Shown: positions 22,678 to 31,339, counted from the stretch's first letter. The stretch: DNA of 64,000 bases from Cellulomonas sp. JH27-2 (GCF_014837175.1 NZ_JACYFR010000003.1:620001-684000); one strand, 5' to 3'. Numbers and translations are program-made. The notes: generated by a model not told the origin, from the sequence alone.

Positions 22678-22760
22678 GGTAGTCGGGTTGCCCTCGAGGT
22701 AGTCGGTTGCAACCGACTTCCTCGAGGGAGGTCGACGATCGGAACGGTGAACCGACTACC
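22678..22760. repeat. Four-copy motif with a 38-bp palindrome between xseA and ispH
   Basis: An inverted repeat spans 22691-22728: 19-bp arms with one mismatch and no loop, containing the perfect core GTCGGTTGCAACCGAC and CTCGAGG at each flank. The motif GGTAGTCGGTTG (or a one-base variant) occurs four times: 22678-22690 and 22698-22709 on plus, 22710-22721 and 22749-22760 on minus. The lack of a loop argues for a protein-binding site rather than a terminator. Confidence 0.6.
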
Positions 22761-22863
22761 TCATCGGGATCGGGCTGTGTGCGTTCCGCGCAGGTCCGGG
22801 TCGGGCGGGGTGGACGTCGCCGGGCAGTGGCCGACGACACCCGGCAGCGAGCCGGTCCCGAAC

Positions 22864-22878
22864 TAGACTCGAGCCGTG
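22864..22878 (+). promoter_or_regulatory. -10 box giving a probable leaderless ispH transcript
   Basis: TAGACT at 22864-22869 lies 6 nt before the GTG start at 22876, and no ribosome binding site precedes the GTG. This spacing is the actinobacterial signature of a leaderless mRNA. Confidence 0.55.
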
Positions 22879-23970
22879 ACATCCGCCCCGACGTTCGCCC
22901 CCGACGCCGCCGACGAGACGGCAACCGACCAGGCAGCCGACCTAGTCGCCGCCTCGGTCGCACCGACCAAGCGCGTGCTGCTCGCTGCGCCGCGCGGGTA
23001 CTGCGCCGGCGTCGACCGCGCGGTCGTGGCCGTCGAGAAGGCGCTCGAGCACTACGGCGCCCCGGTGTACGTGCGCAAGGAGATCGTGCACAACAAGTAC
23101 GTCGTGGAGACGCTGGCCGCGCGCGGAGCCGTTTTCGTCAACGAGACCGACGAGGTCCCCGAAGGCGCTCGTGTCGTGTTCTCCGCCCACGGTGTCTCTC
23201 CCGCGGTCCACGAGGCCGCCGCGGCTCGCTCGCTTCAGACGATCGACGCGACCTGCCCCCTGGTCACCAAGGTGCACAAGGAGGCCGTGCGGTTCGCGGA
23301 CGAGGACTTCGACATCCTGCTCATCGGGCACGAGGGCCACGAGGAGGTCGAGGGCACATACGGCGAGGCGCCGGACCGCATCCAGGTGGTGAACTCGCCC
23401 GAGGCCGTCGACGACGTCGTGGTGCGCGACCCCGACAAGCTGGTGTGGATCTCGCAGACCACGCTCTCGGTCGACGAGACGATGGAGACCGTGCGCCGCC
23501 TGCGCGAGCGGTTCCCGAACCTGCAGGACCCGCCGTCCGACGACATCTGCTACGCCACCCAGAACCGGCAGGTGGCGGTCAAGAAGATCGCCCCGCAGTG
23601 CGACGTCGTGATCACGGTCGGTTCGGCCAACTCGTCGAACTCGGTGCGCCTGGTCGAGGTCGCGCTGGAGGCCGGTGCGCGCTCGTCCTACCGGATCGAC
23701 ACCGCCGCGGAGATCGACCCGGCGTGGTTCGCGGGTGCGGCGACCGTCGGTGTCACGTCCGGCGCGTCCGTGCCCGAGATCCTGGTCCGCGACGTCCTCG
23801 ACTCGCTCGCAGCGCTCGGCTTCGGTCAGGTCGACGAGGTCCGCACCGCGACCGAGGACCTCATGTTCTCGCTGCCACGCGAGCTGCGTGCCGACCTCAA
23901 GGCGGCCGGCAACCCGGTGGCCCGCCCGACTCGCCAGAACCGCCGCTCGCTGAACATCACCCCCGCCTGA
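22876..23970 (+). CDS. ispH: 4-hydroxy-3-methylbut-2-enyl diphosphate reductase
   Basis: A 364-aa [4Fe-4S] enzyme for the last step of the MEP isoprenoid pathway, making IPP and DMAPP. Cluster cysteines are seen in [11 protein letters not shown] (C43), DATCPLV and the block before [16 protein letters not shown]. Substrate-binding motifs include [15 protein letters not shown] and YATQNRQ. A variable N-terminal extension of about 30 residues precedes the core. GTG start at 22876. The gene is convergent with rmuC, with 6 nt between stops. Confidence 0.96.
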   Translation: MTSAPTFAPDAADETATDQAADLVAASVAPTKRVLLAAPRGYCAGVDRAVVAVEKALEHYGAPVYVRKEIVHNKYVVETLAARGAVFVNETDEVPEGARVVFSAHGVSPAVHEAAAARSLQTIDATCPLVTKVHKEAVRFADEDFDILLIGHEGHEEVEGTYGEAPDRIQVVNSPEAVDDVVVRDPDKLVWISQTTLSVDETMETVRRLRERFPNLQDPPSDDICYATQNRQVAVKKIAPQCDVVITVGSANSSNSVRLVEVALEAGARSSYRIDTAAEIDPAWFAGAATVGVTSGASVPEILVRDVLDSLAALGFGQVDEVRTATEDLMFSLPRELRADLKAAGNPVARPTRQNRRSLNITPA

Positions 23971-23976
23971 CATCCC

Positions 23977-25362
23977 TCACTGGGCGGGGCGCTCCGCCGT
24001 CGGATCGGTGTCCGCGTCGGCCAGGGACTGCTCGGCGGCCCAGGCGCGTTCGTCGCGGAGGGTGCGGCCGTCCAGGTCGACGAGGAGCTCGTCGGCCGAT
24101 GCGACCAGCTCCGGGGCGCTGACCGTGGACAGGCGCGGGTTGGCCGGGACGGGGGCATCGAGGTCGCCGTCGACGACGCCGAGGTCGGCGAAGCGGCGCG
24201 CGCTGACCAGCACGCGCGTCTCGAGCGACGCGACGGTCTTGTTGTAGGCGTCGGCGGCGGCGTCGATCGACCGGCCGAGGCGGGCCACGTGAGACCCGAG
24301 CGTCGCCAGCCGCCCGTGCAGCTCCTTGCCGAGCGTCAGCACGGCCTGCGCGTTCGCGGCCAGGGCGTCCTGCCGCCACGCGTAGGCGATGGTCCGGAGC
24401 AGCGCGAGCAGTGTGACGGGGGTCGCCAGGACCACGTCCTTCTCGAACGCGTACTCGATGATCGCGGGATCCTGCTCGACCGCGGCGTGCAGGAACGACT
24501 CCGCCGGCACGAACATCACGACGAACTCGGGGGCGGGCTCGAACTGGTTCCAGTACTTCTTGGCGGCCAGGTCGTCGATGTGCTTGCGCATGTGCCGCGC
24601 GTGGGCGGCCAACCGGTCGGCGCGGACGTCGTCGTCCGTCGTCGTGCTGGCCTCGAGGAAGCCCAGGAACGCGACCTTGGCGTCGACCACCACCTGCTTG
24701 CCGCCGGCGAGCCGCACCACCATGTCCGGGCGCAGCGCACCGTCGTCGGTGCGGACGTGGTTCTGCTCGACGAAGTCGACGTGTGCGAGCATCCCCGCCG
24801 CCTCGACCACGCGGCGCAGCTGCAGCTCTCCCCAGCGTCCGCGCACCTGCGACGAGCGCAGGGCGGTCGCCAGCTGGGCGGTCTCGCCGCGCAGCTGCTC
24901 CGACGCGGCGCGCATCGCGCGGACCTGCTCGCCCAGCGCAGCATTGCCCTCGAGCCGGGCGCGCTCCGCAGTCCCCAGCTCGGCACGGACCTGCTCGAGC
25001 GTCTGGGCGAGCGGCTCGACGAGCCGCCGCACCGCCTGCTCCCGCTGCGCCAGCTCGCCGACCTGCGTCTGGTGGTCGGCCGCGAAGCGCTGTGAGGCGA
25101 GCGCCAGGAACTGGTCGGTGCTGGTCGCCAGCGCCTCGGCCGCGAGCGACCGGAACTGGTGGGCCAGCTTGTCCTCGTCGGAAGGCGCCGTCGCCTCCCG
25201 CTCCCGGGCGGCGGTCAGCAGCGCGTCGGCCCGCGCTGCCTCCACCTGCGCCCGGCGCACGCGCGCGTCCGACCGCCGCGCCGCCGCCGACCACGCGAGC
25301 GCGCCCGCCACCAGCGCTCCGACCAGCAGCCCGACCACCACACCCGGCACGAATCCGTCCAT
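23977..25362 (-). CDS. rmuC: DNA recombination protein RmuC
   Basis: A 461-aa protein. An N-terminal membrane helix (about 5-27) is followed by a long coiled coil (about 35-150) and the RmuC domain (about 165-400). Visible RmuC blocks are GRWGELQLRRVVEAAGM, DMVVRLAGGKQVVVDAKV (nuclease-like DAK core) and FVPAESFL. RmuC restrains inversions at short inverted repeats in E. coli and is thought to be a membrane-tethered nuclease. The start at 25362 (MDGFVPG) places the membrane helix at the N-terminus. It is divergent from an ABC exporter operon. Confidence 0.92.
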   Translation of the reverse strand: MDGFVPGVVVGLLVGALVAGALAWSAAARRSDARVRRAQVEAARADALLTAAREREATAPSDEDKLAHQFRSLAAEALATSTDQFLALASQRFAADHQTQVGELAQREQAVRRLVEPLAQTLEQVRAELGTAERARLEGNAALGEQVRAMRAASEQLRGETAQLATALRSSQVRGRWGELQLRRVVEAAGMLAHVDFVEQNHVRTDDGALRPDMVVRLAGGKQVVVDAKVAFLGFLEASTTTDDDVRADRLAAHARHMRKHIDDLAAKKYWNQFEPAPEFVVMFVPAESFLHAAVEQDPAIIEYAFEKDVVLATPVTLLALLRTIAYAWRQDALAANAQAVLTLGKELHGRLATLGSHVARLGRSIDAAADAYNKTVASLETRVLVSARRFADLGVVDGDLDAPVPANPRLSTVSAPELVASADELLVDLDGRTLRDERAWAAEQSLADADTDPTAERPAQ

Positions 25363-25428
25363 GCCCGCAGCGAACCACGCACCACCGACACGACCTTCGG
25401 TCAGGGGAAGCGTGTCGGCGATCACACC

Positions 25429-25443
25429 TATGCTGACGCGATG
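25429..25443 (+). promoter_or_regulatory. -10 box, probable leaderless start of the ABC-2 operon
   Basis: TATGCT at 25429-25434 lies 6 nt before the ATG at 25441, and no ribosome binding site is present between them. This points to leaderless translation. Confidence 0.5.
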
Positions 25444-26226
25444 CCCGACGAGAGCGCTGCCGCCAGTCCGCCAGCCCTGCGCCTGCAGGGCCTGTGGCGC
25501 CGGTTCGGGCCCAAGATCGCCGTGGCGGGCATCGACCTGGTGGTCCCGACGGGCTCGTTCTACGGTCTCGTGGGCCCCAACGGAGCGGGCAAGACGACCA
25601 CGCTGTCCATGGCCACGGGGCTGCTCCAGCCCGACGCGGGCACGGTCCTGGTGCACGGTCAGGACCTGTGGCAGCGGCCGGCCGACGTCAAGCGGCTGCT
25701 CGGCGTGCTGCCCGACGGCGTCAAGCTCTTCGACCGGCTCACGGGTGCGCAGCTCGTCACGTACGCGGGCCTGCTGCACGGCCTCGACCGCGACACGGTG
25801 AACGCCCGCACCGCCGACCTGATCGCGGCCATGGCCCTCGAAGCCGACGCTCGCTCGCTCGTCGTCGACTACTCCGCGGGCATGACCAAGAAGATCGCGC
25901 TGGCCTGCGCGCTCGTCCACGCACCGCGCGTCCTGGTGCTCGACGAGCCGTTCGAGGCCGTCGACCCGGTCTCCGCCGCCAACATCCGCGACATCCTCGC
26001 GTCGTACGTGGCCAGCGGCGGCACGGTCGTCGTGTCCTCGCACGTCATGGACCTGGTGCAGCGCATGTGCGACCACGTCGCCGTCATCGCGGGCGGGCAC
26101 GTGCTGGCGGCGGGCACGGTCGACGAGGTGCGCGGCGACGCCAGCCTCGAGGACCGGTTCGTGGAGCTCGTCGGCGGTCGGGTCAGCGGGGGAGGGCTCG
26201 CATGGTTGCGCACCTCCTCCGACTGA
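25441..26226 (+). CDS. ABC-2 type transporter ATP-binding protein
   Basis: A 261-aa ATPase with Walker A GPNGAGKTT (about 47-55) and Walker B VLVLDEPFEAVD. It has a non-canonical signature, YSAGMTKKIALACAL, instead of LSGGQ; this variant recurs in a subgroup of actinobacterial ABC-2 ATPases. H-loop is SSHVMD. The family drives export of drugs, lipids or polysaccharides. The ATG at 25441 is favoured by the -10 box just upstream. The 3' end overlaps the permease gene by 25 nt. Confidence 0.88.
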   Translation: MPDESAAASPPALRLQGLWRRFGPKIAVAGIDLVVPTGSFYGLVGPNGAGKTTTLSMATGLLQPDAGTVLVHGQDLWQRPADVKRLLGVLPDGVKLFDRLTGAQLVTYAGLLHGLDRDTVNARTADLIAAMALEADARSLVVDYSAGMTKKIALACALVHAPRVLVLDEPFEAVDPVSAANIRDILASYVASGGTVVVSSHVMDLVQRMCDHVAVIAGGHVLAAGTVDEVRGDASLEDRFVELVGGRVSGGGLAWLRTSSD

Positions 26227-27761
26227 AGCTCCAGCTCGTCGCGAACGGGCTCAAGCGCTCGGTGTGGCAGGTGGTCGGGCTCGTCGTCGGCGCGCTCTAC
26301 GGGCTCATGGTGGCGCTGCTGGTCGTGGCCGGGATGATCGCGCTGAGCGTGAGCGACGAGGAGCTGCGCCGGCCGGTCACGGTCATCGTCGGCACCGTGC
26401 TCGTGGCGGCCTGGTGGTTCGTCCCGCTGGTCGCGTTCGGGGTGGACTCGACGCTGGAACCGGCGCGCTTCGTGACGTTCGCGGTGCCGCGGCGCACCCT
26501 GCTCGTCGGCCTGGCGCTCGCGGGCGTGATCGGGATCCCGGGCGCCATGAGTGCGCTGTCCGCGCTGTCCATCGGTGCGGTCTGGTGGCACGACCCGCTC
26601 GCGCTGGTCGTCGGGCTGGGTGCGTCCGTGGTGGGGCTCGCGCTCGCGGTGGTCGGGTCGCGCGCGACGACGACCGTCGCGCTGCCGCTCATCGGGCGCA
26701 GGCGCGTGCGCGAGGCGATGGCGGTCCTCGCGTTCGTCCCGCTGGTGCTGGTGGGCCCGTTGCTCGGTGGCTTCTCGTCTGGCTTCACGGCGGACACCGA
26801 CGCGTTGCGCCGGGTCGGCGACGTGCTGGCCTGGACGCCGTTCGGTGCGCCGTGGGCGGTCGGCGCCGACGTCGCCGCGCGCGACTGGCTCCTCGCCGGC
26901 GCGCACCTCGGCATCGCGCTCGGCACGCTCGCGCTCGCGGCGTGGGTGTGGGCCGCGGCCCTGGGCCGGGCCCTGGTCAACCCGCCGCACCAGGAGGCGC
27001 CCAGCAAGCAGCGCGGCCTGGGCTGGTTCGACCGTCTGCCCGCGACGCCCGTGGGCGCGGTGAGCGCCCGCTGCCTGACCTACTGGATACGCGACCCGCG
27101 CTACGCGATGGCCGTCGCCGTGGTGCCAGTCGTCCCGATCGTCCTGTGGGTCATGGACCGCGACGGCGGCGCGTTGATCCTGGCGGGACCCATCGCGGCG
27201 TTCCTGCTGGGCTGGTCGGTCTCGGCAGACGTCGCGTACGACGGCACGGCGTTCTGGACACACGTCGCGGCACCACTCGACGGCCGCGTGGACCGGTGGG
27301 GGCGGGTCCTGGCGGCGGGCTGTCTCGCGGTCCCGGTGGTCGTGGTCTTCGTCGTGGGCTCGGCGCTGCTGACGGATCGCCCGACGACGATCGTCCCGCT
27401 GCTCGGCGCGGCCCTGGGCCTGCTCCTGACGGGGTTCGGGCTGGCGAGCGTCGTGTCGGCGTACGTCGTCTACCCCGTGCAGCAGCCGGGCGACAGCCCG
27501 TTCCAGACCCGGCAGGGCGCTTCGTCGGCCGCGTTGGTCTCCCAGCTGGGCGGATGGGCGGTGCTCGCGGTCGCGACGCTGCCGGAGACCGTGCTCGCCG
27601 TCGTCGCGGTGCGCGGCGGCTCGGCGCTCGTCGGACTCGTGACGCTCGTCGTCGGGCTGGCCCTGGGCGTGACGGCGCTGCTGCTGGGCGTGCGCTACGG
27701 CGGGCGCGTCCTGGAGAAGAACGCGCCGGTGCTGCTCCAGCGGATCATGGCGTTCACGTGA
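26202..27761 (+). CDS. ABC-2 type transporter permease
   Basis: A 519-aa protein with about twelve hydrophobic segments and no large exported domain, fitting the ABC-2 permease family rather than FtsX. The start ATG at 26202 has GGGGGAGGG upstream and lies inside the 3' end of the ATPase gene, so translation is coupled. Substrate cannot be inferred. There is no adjacent regulator. The -10 box of ychF lies 20 bp downstream of the stop. Confidence 0.85.
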   Translation: MVAHLLRLKLQLVANGLKRSVWQVVGLVVGALYGLMVALLVVAGMIALSVSDEELRRPVTVIVGTVLVAAWWFVPLVAFGVDSTLEPARFVTFAVPRRTLLVGLALAGVIGIPGAMSALSALSIGAVWWHDPLALVVGLGASVVGLALAVVGSRATTTVALPLIGRRRVREAMAVLAFVPLVLVGPLLGGFSSGFTADTDALRRVGDVLAWTPFGAPWAVGADVAARDWLLAGAHLGIALGTLALAAWVWAAALGRALVNPPHQEAPSKQRGLGWFDRLPATPVGAVSARCLTYWIRDPRYAMAVAVVPVVPIVLWVMDRDGGALILAGPIAAFLLGWSVSADVAYDGTAFWTHVAAPLDGRVDRWGRVLAAGCLAVPVVVVFVVGSALLTDRPTTIVPLLGAALGLLLTGFGLASVVSAYVVYPVQQPGDSPFQTRQGASSAALVSQLGGWAVLAVATLPETVLAVVAVRGGSALVGLVTLVVGLALGVTALLLGVRYGGRVLEKNAPVLLQRIMAFT

Positions 27762-27781
27762 GTGGGGCCTGGATCCGCCCG

Positions 27782-27798
27782 TAGACTCGTCTCCCGTG
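27782..27798 (+). promoter_or_regulatory. -10 box, probable leaderless start of ychF
   Basis: TAGACT at 27782-27787 is followed by 8 nt and the GTG start at 27796. The same TAGACTCG string precedes ispH. Confidence 0.55.
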
Positions 27799-28875
27799 GC
27801 ACTCACCATCGGCATCGTCGGCCTGCCCAACGTCGGCAAGTCCACCCTCTTCAACGCCCTGACCCGCGCGCAGGTGCTCGCGGCGAACTACCCGTTCGCC
27901 ACGATCGAGCCCAACGTCGGCGTCGTCCCGCTGCCCGACCCGCGCCTGCAGGTGCTCGCCGACCTGTTCGGCTCCGAGCGCATCCTGCCCGCGACGGTGT
28001 CCTTCGTGGACATCGCGGGCATCGTGAAGGGCGCGTCGGAGGGTGAGGGCCTGGGCAACAAGTTCCTCGCCAACATCCGCGAGGCCGACGCGATCTGCCA
28101 GGTGACGCGCGTGTTCGCCGACCCCGACGTGGTGCACGTCAGCGGCGCGGTCAACCCCAAGGACGACATCGAGATCATCGCCACCGAGCTGATCCTCGCC
28201 GACCTGCAGACCCTCGAGAAGGCGGTCCCGCGCCTGGAGAAGGAGGTGCGCGGCAAGAAGGCCGACGCGGCGCTCCTGGCTGCGGCGCAGGAGGCGCAGG
28301 CCGTGCTCGAGTCCGGCCAGACGCTGTTCGCCGGCGGCGGCAAGATCGACGCCGAGCAGCTGGCCCAGCTCCAGCTCATGACGGCCAAGCCGTTCATCTA
28401 CGTCTTCAACACCGACGACGCCGGCCTGGCCGACACCGCGATGCAGGACGAGCTGCGCGCGCTCGTCGCCCCGGCGGACGCCATCTTCCTGGACGCCAAG
28501 TTCGAGTCCGAGCTCGTCGAGCTCGAGCCCGACGAGGCCCGCGAGATGCTCGCCGAGAACGGCCAGGACGAGGCCGGCCTCGACCAGCTGGCCCGCGCCG
28601 GCTACCACACGCTCGGCCTGCAGTCCTACCTCACGGCCGGCCCCAAGGAGTCCCGCGCCTGGACCATCCACCAGGGCTGGACGGCCCCGCAGGCGGCGGG
28701 TGTCATCCACACGGACTTCCAGAAGGGCTTCATCAAGGCGGAGGTCATCTCGTTCGACGACCTCGTCGAGGCCGGCTCCGTCGCCGCCGCCCGCGCCGCC
28801 GGCAAGGCCCGCATCGAGGGCAAGGACTACGTCATGGCCGACGGCGACGTGGTGGAGTTCCGCTTCAACGTCTGA
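27796..28875 (+). CDS. ychF: Redox-regulated ATPase YchF
   Basis: A 359-aa P-loop protein of the Obg/YchF family. G1 is GLPNVGKST (about 8-16), G3 is DIAGIVKGAS. The G4 position reads FNTDD instead of NKxD, the change that makes YchF bind ATP rather than GTP. A helical insert (about 140-190) and a C-terminal TGS domain (about 275-357, ending DYVMADGDVVEFRFNV) complete the family layout. It associates with ribosomes and modulates oxidative stress responses in other bacteria. GTG start, probably leaderless. Confidence 0.96.
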   Translation: MALTIGIVGLPNVGKSTLFNALTRAQVLAANYPFATIEPNVGVVPLPDPRLQVLADLFGSERILPATVSFVDIAGIVKGASEGEGLGNKFLANIREADAICQVTRVFADPDVVHVSGAVNPKDDIEIIATELILADLQTLEKAVPRLEKEVRGKKADAALLAAAQEAQAVLESGQTLFAGGGKIDAEQLAQLQLMTAKPFIYVFNTDDAGLADTAMQDELRALVAPADAIFLDAKFESELVELEPDEAREMLAENGQDEAGLDQLARAGYHTLGLQSYLTAGPKESRAWTIHQGWTAPQAAGVIHTDFQKGFIKAEVISFDDLVEAGSVAAARAAGKARIEGKDYVMADGDVVEFRFNV

Positions 28876-28889
28876 CGCGTGCGGTCACC

Positions 28890-29207
28890 ATGGCGCGGCG
28901 CCTGATGTTCGTCCAGCTGAAGACGGGCTTCGACATCGATCGAGGACCGTCGTGGATCGGCTGGGTGGACTTCAACAAGTCGTGGAAGACAGCGCGGTTC
29001 CACGGACGCGAACTTCGACGGTTCCAGCGCTTCGACGCCAACTTCTACGACATCGCGACCGATGAGACGTTCTGGTTGTCGGGCCCGAAGCGTGATCGGA
29101 AGGACCTCCGGTACGGGCCGGGCGCCCCGGTCGTCGACGACGATGCGAAGGGCGCCTACGAGGCGTTCCTCGAAAGCGCGCCGCTTCCGGGGCGCGAGGA
29201 CGGCTGA
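28890..29207 (+). CDS. Small hypothetical protein
   Basis: A 105-aa soluble protein rich in aromatic and charged residues (FDIDRGPSWIGWVDFNKSWKTARFHGREL). No signal peptide, membrane segment or recognised catalytic motif is present. It starts 14 nt after ychF stops and could be co-transcribed, but no strong ribosome binding site is seen. Sequence composition is plausible for a real gene. Its function is unknown. It marks the start of a short accessory stretch before the toxin-antitoxin pair. Confidence 0.6.
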   Translation: MARRLMFVQLKTGFDIDRGPSWIGWVDFNKSWKTARFHGRELRRFQRFDANFYDIATDETFWLSGPKRDRKDLRYGPGAPVVDDDAKGAYEAFLESAPLPGREDG

Positions 29208-29241
29208 GCTTCGAGGGCGCCCGCGAACGTCAGCACTCCCC

Positions 29242-29688
29242 TCAGTCCTCCGCCAGTCTGAGGCTCGTACCCATGCGGACGACCATCCAGCGATGATCGG
29301 TGGCCGCCCAGGTGTTCCCGCGGTGAGGAGCTTCTGCGGCCCAGGCGCACGCAAGCGGCAGCCAGTGCTGGGCCAGCTCGTCGGCGATGGCGGCACGTAC
29401 CGACGACGGAACCCCACTCCACCGCATGAGGAGCCGGTCGGTCGGTGGTGCTCCCCGGTAGACGTCGAGACGTGACGGTCGCGCATCGCCGACCCAGTAC
29501 ACGTCGAAGATCAGCGCGCCGCCGTCGTCGTCGAACGGACGCGGCGGTGGGGGTCCGAAAGACAGGGAGCCGATCGTCGCGCCTGCCCGTCGGAGCTCAT
29601 CCTGGATGACGTCGCGCCCGACGGCGTAGGTCAGCCCAAGAGGGAGCCGCGCCCGGCTGTAGTCCGACCATGGCGCCTCGTCGATCAC
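29242..29688 (-). CDS. Hypothetical protein
   Basis: A 148-aa soluble protein with a GTG start at 29688. It is rich in tryptophan and has a proline-rich turn (FGPPPPRPFDDDGG). No domain is recognised. The segment AAIADELAQHWLPLACAWAAEAPHRGNTWAATDHRW resembles immunity-like or barstar-adjacent proteins only in general composition, so no function is assigned. It is divergent from the higB gene, with a 134-bp shared upstream region. Confidence 0.5.
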   Translation of the reverse strand: MIDEAPWSDYSRARLPLGLTYAVGRDVIQDELRRAGATIGSLSFGPPPPRPFDDDGGALIFDVYWVGDARPSRLDVYRGAPPTDRLLMRWSGVPSSVRAAIADELAQHWLPLACAWAAEAPHRGNTWAATDHRWMVVRMGTSLRLAED

Positions 29689-29756
29689 GGATAGACGATA
29701 TCGAAGCCCGAACGGGCGAATGGCGTGACTGGCGTCCGACTGTTGTGGGCGTCGAC

Positions 29757-29816
29757 GACGCAGCGCGTCGTCAGGTAGGTAACGCCTAGCGTTATTGACG
29801 CAGCGCGTTCTATCCT
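29757..29816. promoter_or_regulatory. higBA operator-promoter region
   Basis: An inverted repeat TAACGC-CTA-GCGTTA (29780-29794) is flanked by two exact direct repeats GACGCAGCGCGT (29757-29768 and 29797-29808), 40 bp apart. A TATCCT -10 box (29811-29816) ends 6 nt before the higB GTG. The dyad would cover the -35 region, as expected for HigA autorepression. Confidence 0.6.
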
Positions 29817-29822
29817 CCGGTA

Positions 29823-30104
29823 GTGATCAGGTCGTTCGGGAGCAAGGACACCGAACGGCTGTGGCGTAGAGAACGTGTGCACTCGATCGATCCGCGAATC
29901 CATCGAGTCGCGCTGCGCAAGCTTCGCCAGGTCGGCTCCGCGGAGGTGCTCGACGACCTCCGAGTGCCACCGGGGAACCGGCTCGAGGCGCTCAAGGGTG
30001 ACCGGGCCGGGCAGCACAGCATCAGGATCAACGACCAGTGGCGGATCTGCTTCGTGTGGACCGACGCCGGTCCGGAGGAGGTGGAGATCGTTGACTACCA
30101 CTGA
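29823..30104 (+). CDS. higB: HigB-type toxin (RelE/ParE superfamily)
   Basis: A 93-aa basic protein. Family hallmarks are MIRSFGSKDTERLW at the start, LDDLRVPPGNRLEALKGDRAG in the middle and the terminal HSIRINDQWRICFVWTDAGPEEVEIVDYH. HigB toxins are ribosome-dependent mRNA interferases. Toxin-first order with the antitoxin downstream is the HigBA arrangement. GTG start; the -10 box 6 nt upstream suggests a leaderless transcript. The 3' end overlaps higA by 14 nt. Confidence 0.92.
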   Translation: MIRSFGSKDTERLWRRERVHSIDPRIHRVALRKLRQVGSAEVLDDLRVPPGNRLEALKGDRAGQHSIRINDQWRICFVWTDAGPEEVEIVDYH

Positions 30105-30393
30105 GAGGCTCGCGCCCATCCACCCCGGTGAGGTGCTTATGGAGGACTTCATCGAGGGCCTCGGGATCACGCAGCACAAGGTGGCGGTGTCGATCGGCGT
30201 GCCGCCGCGTCGGATCAACGAGATCGTGCACGGCAAGCGCGCGATCACGGCCGACACGGCGCTGCGGCTCGCACGATACTTCGGCACGTCGGCGCAGTTC
30301 TGGCTCAACCTCCAGACGCACTACGACCTCGATCGCGCCGAGGACCGTGCAGCCGGACAGATCGCCGCGATCGTCCCGCTGCAGGTGGCGTGA
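30091..30393 (+). CDS. higA: HigA-type antitoxin, XRE helix-turn-helix
   Basis: A 100-aa protein from a TTG start at 30091 (MTTTERLAPIHPGEVL), chosen because a strong purine-rich GGAGGAGGTGGAG precedes it and the N-terminus matches HigA. The helix-turn-helix covers about 25-75 (ITQHKVAVSIGVPPRRINEIVHGKRAITADTALRLARYF). It should neutralise HigB and repress the operon through the dyad at 29780-29794. Its stop overlaps the GTG of the pentapeptide gene by 4 nt. Confidence 0.92.
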   Translation: MTTTERLAPIHPGEVLMEDFIEGLGITQHKVAVSIGVPPRRINEIVHGKRAITADTALRLARYFGTSAQFWLNLQTHYDLDRAEDRAAGQIAAIVPLQVA

Positions 30394-30791
30394 GCACGAA
30401 CGGCCTCGTCGAGGAGGGCGCACGCAGTGCCTTGACGAGCGCCTACAACGGCGCAACCCTCCGCCGGGTCGACTTCTCTCGGGCGGCGTTGGCGTCCGTG
30501 GCCGGGCCGAGGCTGCTGCGGCTCGACCGCTGCACGTTCGCGGGGGCGGACCTTCGTCACGCCACCCTCGACGGTTGGCGCTTCAAGCTGTGCGACCTGA
30601 CCGGCGCGAACCTCAGGGGGGCGTCCCTGCGCGGGGCGTCGTTCGCCGGGTGCGACCTGACGGGGGCGGACCTGCGCGACACGGATCTGACCGACGTGTG
30701 GTTCGGCTCCGTGGGCGTCCGCCGTGGCGCGACCGCCACGCGTCTCGACGGCGTCCTGTGCGACGCCGGCGTGAGCCTCGAGCTGTCGTAG
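30390..30791 (+). CDS. Pentapeptide-repeat protein
   Basis: A 133-aa protein with A(D/N)LXX-type repeats across about 40-105 (FAGADLRHATLDG, LTGANLRGASLRGASFAGCDLTGADLRDTDL), which should fold as a short right-handed beta-helix. Some pentapeptide proteins mimic DNA and protect gyrase, but this one is too short to assign that role. The GTG start overlaps the higA stop in GTGA, so it is translated with the toxin-antitoxin pair. That coupling is unusual. Confidence 0.8.
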   Translation: MSTNGLVEEGARSALTSAYNGATLRRVDFSRAALASVAGPRLLRLDRCTFAGADLRHATLDGWRFKLCDLTGANLRGASLRGASFAGCDLTGADLRDTDLTDVWFGSVGVRRGATATRLDGVLCDAGVSLELS

Positions 30792-30826
30792 CCGTCGTCA
30801 GGCGTACCGGGCAACCACCCCGGGTG

Positions 30827-30845
30827 GGGTGGCGCGGCGCCACCC
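30827..30845. terminator. Hairpin after the HigBA-pentapeptide operon
   Basis: Perfect 9-bp arms GGGTGGCGC and GCGCCACCC around a single G, 36 bp after the pentapeptide stop. Probably a terminator separating this operon from the membrane-protein cluster. Confidence 0.5.
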
Positions 30846-30891
30846 GCCGCCGTTCGACGATCAGCACACCCGTCGAACCAGGAGGCAAGCC

Positions 30892-31311
30892 ATGAGCGCA
30901 GAACCGTCCTACCGCCCCGACCGCTCCGCCCGCCGCACCGCCGCGGAGTCCGCGGCCATCATCGCCGGCGTGTTCCTGCTGATGTCCTCGGCGATGGACG
31001 TGCTGCAGGGCATCTCCGCGCTCGCGAAGGACGAGCTGTACGCGGTCGCGAACGGCTACGTCTACGCGTTCGACCTGACCACCTGGGGATGGATCCACCT
31101 GATCCTGGGCGTGATCGGGGTGCTGGTGGCGATCGGCATCCTCATGCAGCAGTCATGGGCCTACGCCGTGGGCCTGTTCATCGCCGGCCTGGCAGTGCTG
31201 ACCAACTTCGCGTTCCTGCCCTATTACCCGTTGTGGTCGCTGGTCGTCATCGGCTTCAACGTCTTCGTCATCTGGGCTCTGATCCAGCTCCTGCGCACCG
31301 ACCCCCGCTGA
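30892..31311 (+). CDS. Four-helix membrane protein (DUF7144-like)
   Basis: A 139-aa membrane protein from ATG 30892, with AGGAGG 6 nt upstream. A short basic start is followed by four hydrophobic segments (about 24-45, 63-85, 88-108, 110-133). The pattern AAIIAGVFLLMSSAMDVLQGISAL and WGWIHLILGVIGVLVAIGI resembles the uncharacterised DUF7144 membrane family common in actinobacteria. No enzymatic motif is present. It starts a same-strand pair with the next SHOCT protein (28 nt gap). Confidence 0.75.
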   Translation: MSAEPSYRPDRSARRTAAESAAIIAGVFLLMSSAMDVLQGISALAKDELYAVANGYVYAFDLTTWGWIHLILGVIGVLVAIGILMQQSWAYAVGLFIAGLAVLTNFAFLPYYPLWSLVVIGFNVFVIWALIQLLRTDPR

Positions 31312-31339
31312 CCGCGCCCTTTGCCACTGGAGGTACATC

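Noticed and set aside
22691-22728. xseA-ispH palindrome as a transcription terminator
   Set aside because: It has no loop and lies between divergent genes, where no terminator is expected.
29242-29688. Immunity or anti-toxin role for the hypothetical gene next to higBA
   Set aside because: Only general composition is similar; no motif supports it.
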